DNA of 5,706 bases from an uncultured Eubacteriales bacterium (lineage in GTDB: Bacteria; Bacillota; Clostridia; Oscillospirales; Acutalibacteraceae): the NCBI GenBank assembly GCA_900322105.1, contig ONYV01000093.1, positions 1 to 5,706 on the forward strand. The letters run 5' to 3'. The notes below the pieces were generated by a model that was not told where the DNA came from, searched no databases, and was given only the letters and a program-made list of their open reading frames with translations. Below, in pieces: positions 4,052-5,706 of the stretch (the first letter of the stretch is position 1; each line of letters starts with the position of its first letter). A program made the position numbers and the translations under genes.

Positions 4052-5428
4052 ATGGTTACTTGTAAAAATTGTGGAAATGTTTTTAATGAAGTGTTCGAGA
4101 TATGCCCGAAGTGCGGCACAAGATATGTTGCAGAAGAAACTGTCGGGCAGGAAGAACAGAAGATCGCCGCTTTGCAGAGTGAAGCGCAGAAAAACGAAAA
4201 GAAGGCTCGCAAAAAGAAAGGCAAGGGAAAACTTGCGGCAGTGATCGGCATTGTGTGTGTGGTGATCGCCGCCGCTGTGATCGCTTTGGTTATGATCCTG
4301 AATCACAGCGCTGTCAGCGCTCAGGCGCAGGAACAGATCACGCTCGGAGAAAAATACTTTCAGAATGAGGAATATGACGAAGCGATCATCGCTTTTCAAA
4401 AGGCGATCGACATCGATACCGCTAACGCAGACGCTTATCTGCACCTTGAAGAAGCCTACCGCACGGTCGGAAACTTCCATGAAGCGTTCAAGGTGCTGCA
4501 AAAGGGCTATGAACAGACAGGTTCTGCCGAGATCAAAAAACGGCTCGATATGCTGTATGACGGCGGCGCAGATATGAAGATCGAGGGACAAGAAGTCATA
4601 GAAAACGGAAGCTGCGGCGACGGTCTTTCTTATAAAATATATGAAAACGGCATCACGGTGATCGAGGGCAGCGGCAAACTGGAAGATACCGACAAGAATA
4701 ATGTGATCTGGCGTGATAAAAAAGTGACGGAAGTCTATTTGCAGGAGGGCGTTTCCGAAATCGGGAAATATGCGTTCCGTGACTGCGACACCATCACCTA
4801 CCTTTCGATCCCCCGAAGTGTTGTTGCGATCGGTGAATGGGCGTTCAACGACAACGACCGCCTGACTTCTATCGAAGTTGATCCCGACAATAATTATTAC
4901 AGTTCAAAAGACGGCGTTCTCTATAATAAAGAGCGTACCATTTTAGAACATTACCCCTCGGGGAAATGGGGGACGTATGTACTGCCCATGACGGTGCAGG
5001 AAGTGCGGACATGGGCGTTTGCAGGCGCAATGCAGCTGAGATATATCGGCGTTGAGGCAGGAAATGAAGCCTACAGCGCTTATGACGGCGTGCTGTACAG
5101 CAAAGATCAGGACGCTTTGGTATGCTATCCGCCGATGAGGATCGACCATTCGGGCAGTTATACACTTCCCGACACCATCAAGGTCATCAAAGCACACGCG
5201 TTTTATAAAGACGCCGATCTTGAAAGCATTATCGTTCCTGCAAGCGTGGAACAGGTGGAGTTTCATGCGTTTGAACGTCTCAGCGCTGACCAGACGATCT
5301 ATTTCAAGGGCAGGGACTATGCGCCCGGCTCATGGGACAACGACTGGAACTATAAATGCAAGGCGGAGATCGTGTTTGAACCGCCCGAGCCGGAAGAGTC
5401 GTCATCTTCTCTGCCGGTGTTCCGATGA
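4052..5428 (+). CDS. Zinc-ribbon membrane protein with TPR repeats and BspA-type LRR domain
   Basis: 458 residues. Domains in order: a zinc ribbon (C4-x2-C7, C18-x2-C21); a Lys/Glu-rich, coiled-coil-prone segment with a strongly basic stretch (about 33-60); one membrane helix (about 61-83); two TPR-like helical pairs (about 95-122 and 126-158); a C-G-D-G-L...G-S-G-K preamble (about 185-212) typical of BspA-like surface proteins; and LRR_5-type repeats (about 225-420) with recurring I-G-x-x-A-F and L-P-x-x-V motifs. The tail is acidic and Ser-rich, with no sortase signal. The basic residues before the helix predict that the zinc ribbon is inside and the TPR/LRR part outside. LRR_5 domains commonly mediate binding at the cell surface. 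The neighbouring kinase suggests, by inference only, a sensor or ligand-binding role. No orthodox ribosome site. ATG 4052 is chosen because it includes the complete zinc ribbon. Confidence 0.9.
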   Translation: MVTCKNCGNVFNEVFEICPKCGTRYVAEETVGQEEQKIAALQSEAQKNEKKARKKKGKGKLAAVIGIVCVVIAAAVIALVMILNHSAVSAQAQEQITLGEKYFQNEEYDEAIIAFQKAIDIDTANADAYLHLEEAYRTVGNFHEAFKVLQKGYEQTGSAEIKKRLDMLYDGGADMKIEGQEVIENGSCGDGLSYKIYENGITVIEGSGKLEDTDKNNVIWRDKKVTEVYLQEGVSEIGKYAFRDCDTITYLSIPRSVVAIGEWAFNDNDRLTSIEVDPDNNYYSSKDGVLYNKERTILEHYPSGKWGTYVLPMTVQEVRTWAFAGAMQLRYIGVEAGNEAYSAYDGVLYSKDQDALVCYPPMRIDHSGSYTLPDTIKVIKAHAFYKDADLESIIVPASVEQVEFHAFERLSADQTIYFKGRDYAPGSWDNDWNYKCKAEIVFEPPEPEESSSSLPVFR

Positions 5429-5484
5429 ACCATAGGGCAGGATCAGACCGCAGACAAGCTGTCGGCGCTGCCTTGAATGTTCTG

Positions 5485-5499
5485 CTTTCGATCCGAAAG
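5485..5499 (+). repeat. Small perfect hairpin after the LRR-protein gene
   Basis: CTTTCG and CGAAAG pair around ATC, 57 bases after the stop. It is followed by GCTGTTTGA, which is not a real U-run, so terminator function is weakly supported. Confidence 0.35.
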
Positions 5500-5544
5500 G
5501 CTGTTTGACGAACAAATGGTGATATCGTTTTGTACATCAGGAGT

Positions 5545-5559
5545 GCTGAATTATTCAGC
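5545..5559 (+). terminator. Possible weak terminator hairpin
   Basis: GCTGAA and TTCAGC pair around TTA and are followed by GTTTCCT. The stem is short and the T-tract is poor, but it is the best-placed candidate for ending the LRR-protein transcript, and the repeat-like block begins straight after it. Confidence 0.35.
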
Positions 5560-5706
5560 GTTTCCTAAGGCAACACCGCACAAAGACCGCCTTGCGGCTT
5601 AGCGCCGCTGCTCTGCATAAGTTCCGCCAACCAATCAGCGTTCGCCTTTGGCTCCGCTTCTTGGGGCGTCACTTAATCTGCTTGCATATTTTCCGTCATC
5701 TTGCAC
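5560..5706. repeat. GC-rich hairpin-containing block, likely dispersed repeat, runs off the window
   Basis: No sense-strand gene is visible. The block has competing short stems: CCGC/GCGG at 5587-5597, and GCGGC/GCCGC at 5594-5608. It contrasts with the AT-rich spacer at 3560-3740. Its right half contains the minus-strand zinc-ribbon-like remnant at 5635-5706. That it is dispersed through the genome is suspected from its character and cannot be shown from one window. Confidence 0.4.
5635..5706 (-). pseudogene. Decayed C-terminal end of a zinc-ribbon-like gene (partial)
   Basis: On the minus strand an open frame enters from the right edge and ends at TGA (5637-5635). It contains Y-A-S-R-L, then A-P-R-S-G-A-K-G-E-R. 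At the base level 5641-5685 resembles the fragment at 30-71: shared GCAAGC, TTAAGT, GCCCCAA, AGCGGAG and CAAAG in the same order, with small indels. The Cys codon equivalent to the first zinc ligand is destroyed by what look like two compensating one-base changes. I therefore read it as a non-functional copy of the same family, in opposite orientation. The short length limits certainty. Confidence 0.4.

Noticed and set aside
3941..4591. Minus-strand 216-codon frame spanning the palindrome and the start of the LRR-protein gene
   Set aside because: It lies opposite the zinc-ribbon, membrane and TPR segments, and its end runs into repeat sequence. No recognisable domain.
307..5428. Kinase set as a BREX/Pgl, Stk2-type or TerY-P defence or stress system
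   Set aside because: No PglX/PglZ, methylase, vWA, TerD or nuclease domain is present in the window. The similarity is limited to having a kinase and a phosphatase.
5425..5508. A 27-codon frame starting with an ATGA overlap at the LRR-protein stop
   Set aside because: The stop/start overlap is tempting, but there is no ribosome site, the product has no recognisable features, and the frame contains a hairpin (5485-5499).

Overview
The window looks like a chromosomal segment from a gut-type Clostridia bacterium, most likely Ruminococcus or another Oscillospiraceae. This is an inference from moderate GC content, strong GGAGG-type ribosome sites, a KEYFP-class Ser/Thr kinase, a zinc-ribbon/TPR/BspA-type leucine-rich-repeat membrane protein, and AT-rich spacers full of small repeats. 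No rRNA, tRNA, CRISPR array or intact transposase gene was seen.

Positions 1-344 hold the tail of a small zinc-ribbon-like protein (stop at 87-89). Three bases later comes an 83-codon reading frame of unknown function whose end overlaps the kinase start. Positions 307-3542 hold a compact same-strand operon of three genes: a soluble Ser/Thr kinase with an N-terminal zinc ribbon and C-terminal FHA domain; a PP2C phosphatase (GTG start, 3 bp gap, ribosome site inside the kinase gene); and, 35 bp on, a kinase-fold protein that has lost its catalytic residues and activation segment and carries a Ser/Asp/His/Thr-rich insert of about 100 residues.

Positions 3543-4051 have no gene but are dense in repeats: a fourfold TTARCAA heptamer array, a 102-bp MITE-like element with about 30-bp inverted ends and TA borders, and a roughly 260-bp imperfect palindrome of paired hairpins resembling a REPIN. 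Positions 4052-5428 encode a zinc-ribbon, single-pass membrane protein with TPR repeats and a BspA-like LRR domain predicted outside the cell. Positions 5429-5706 hold a small hairpin and a GC-rich repeat-like block. On the minus strand this block appears to contain a decayed relative of the zinc-ribbon tail found at the window start.

Working model (inference): the kinase phosphorylates targets that may include the insert of the pseudokinase, its FHA domain reads phosphothreonine, and the PP2C reverses the marks. The kinase has no membrane or sensor domain. The neighbouring LRR protein has an outward-facing sensor-like region and a cytoplasmic zinc ribbon of the same type as the kinase's, so it is a candidate partner, although the repeat-rich spacer suggests it is transcribed separately.
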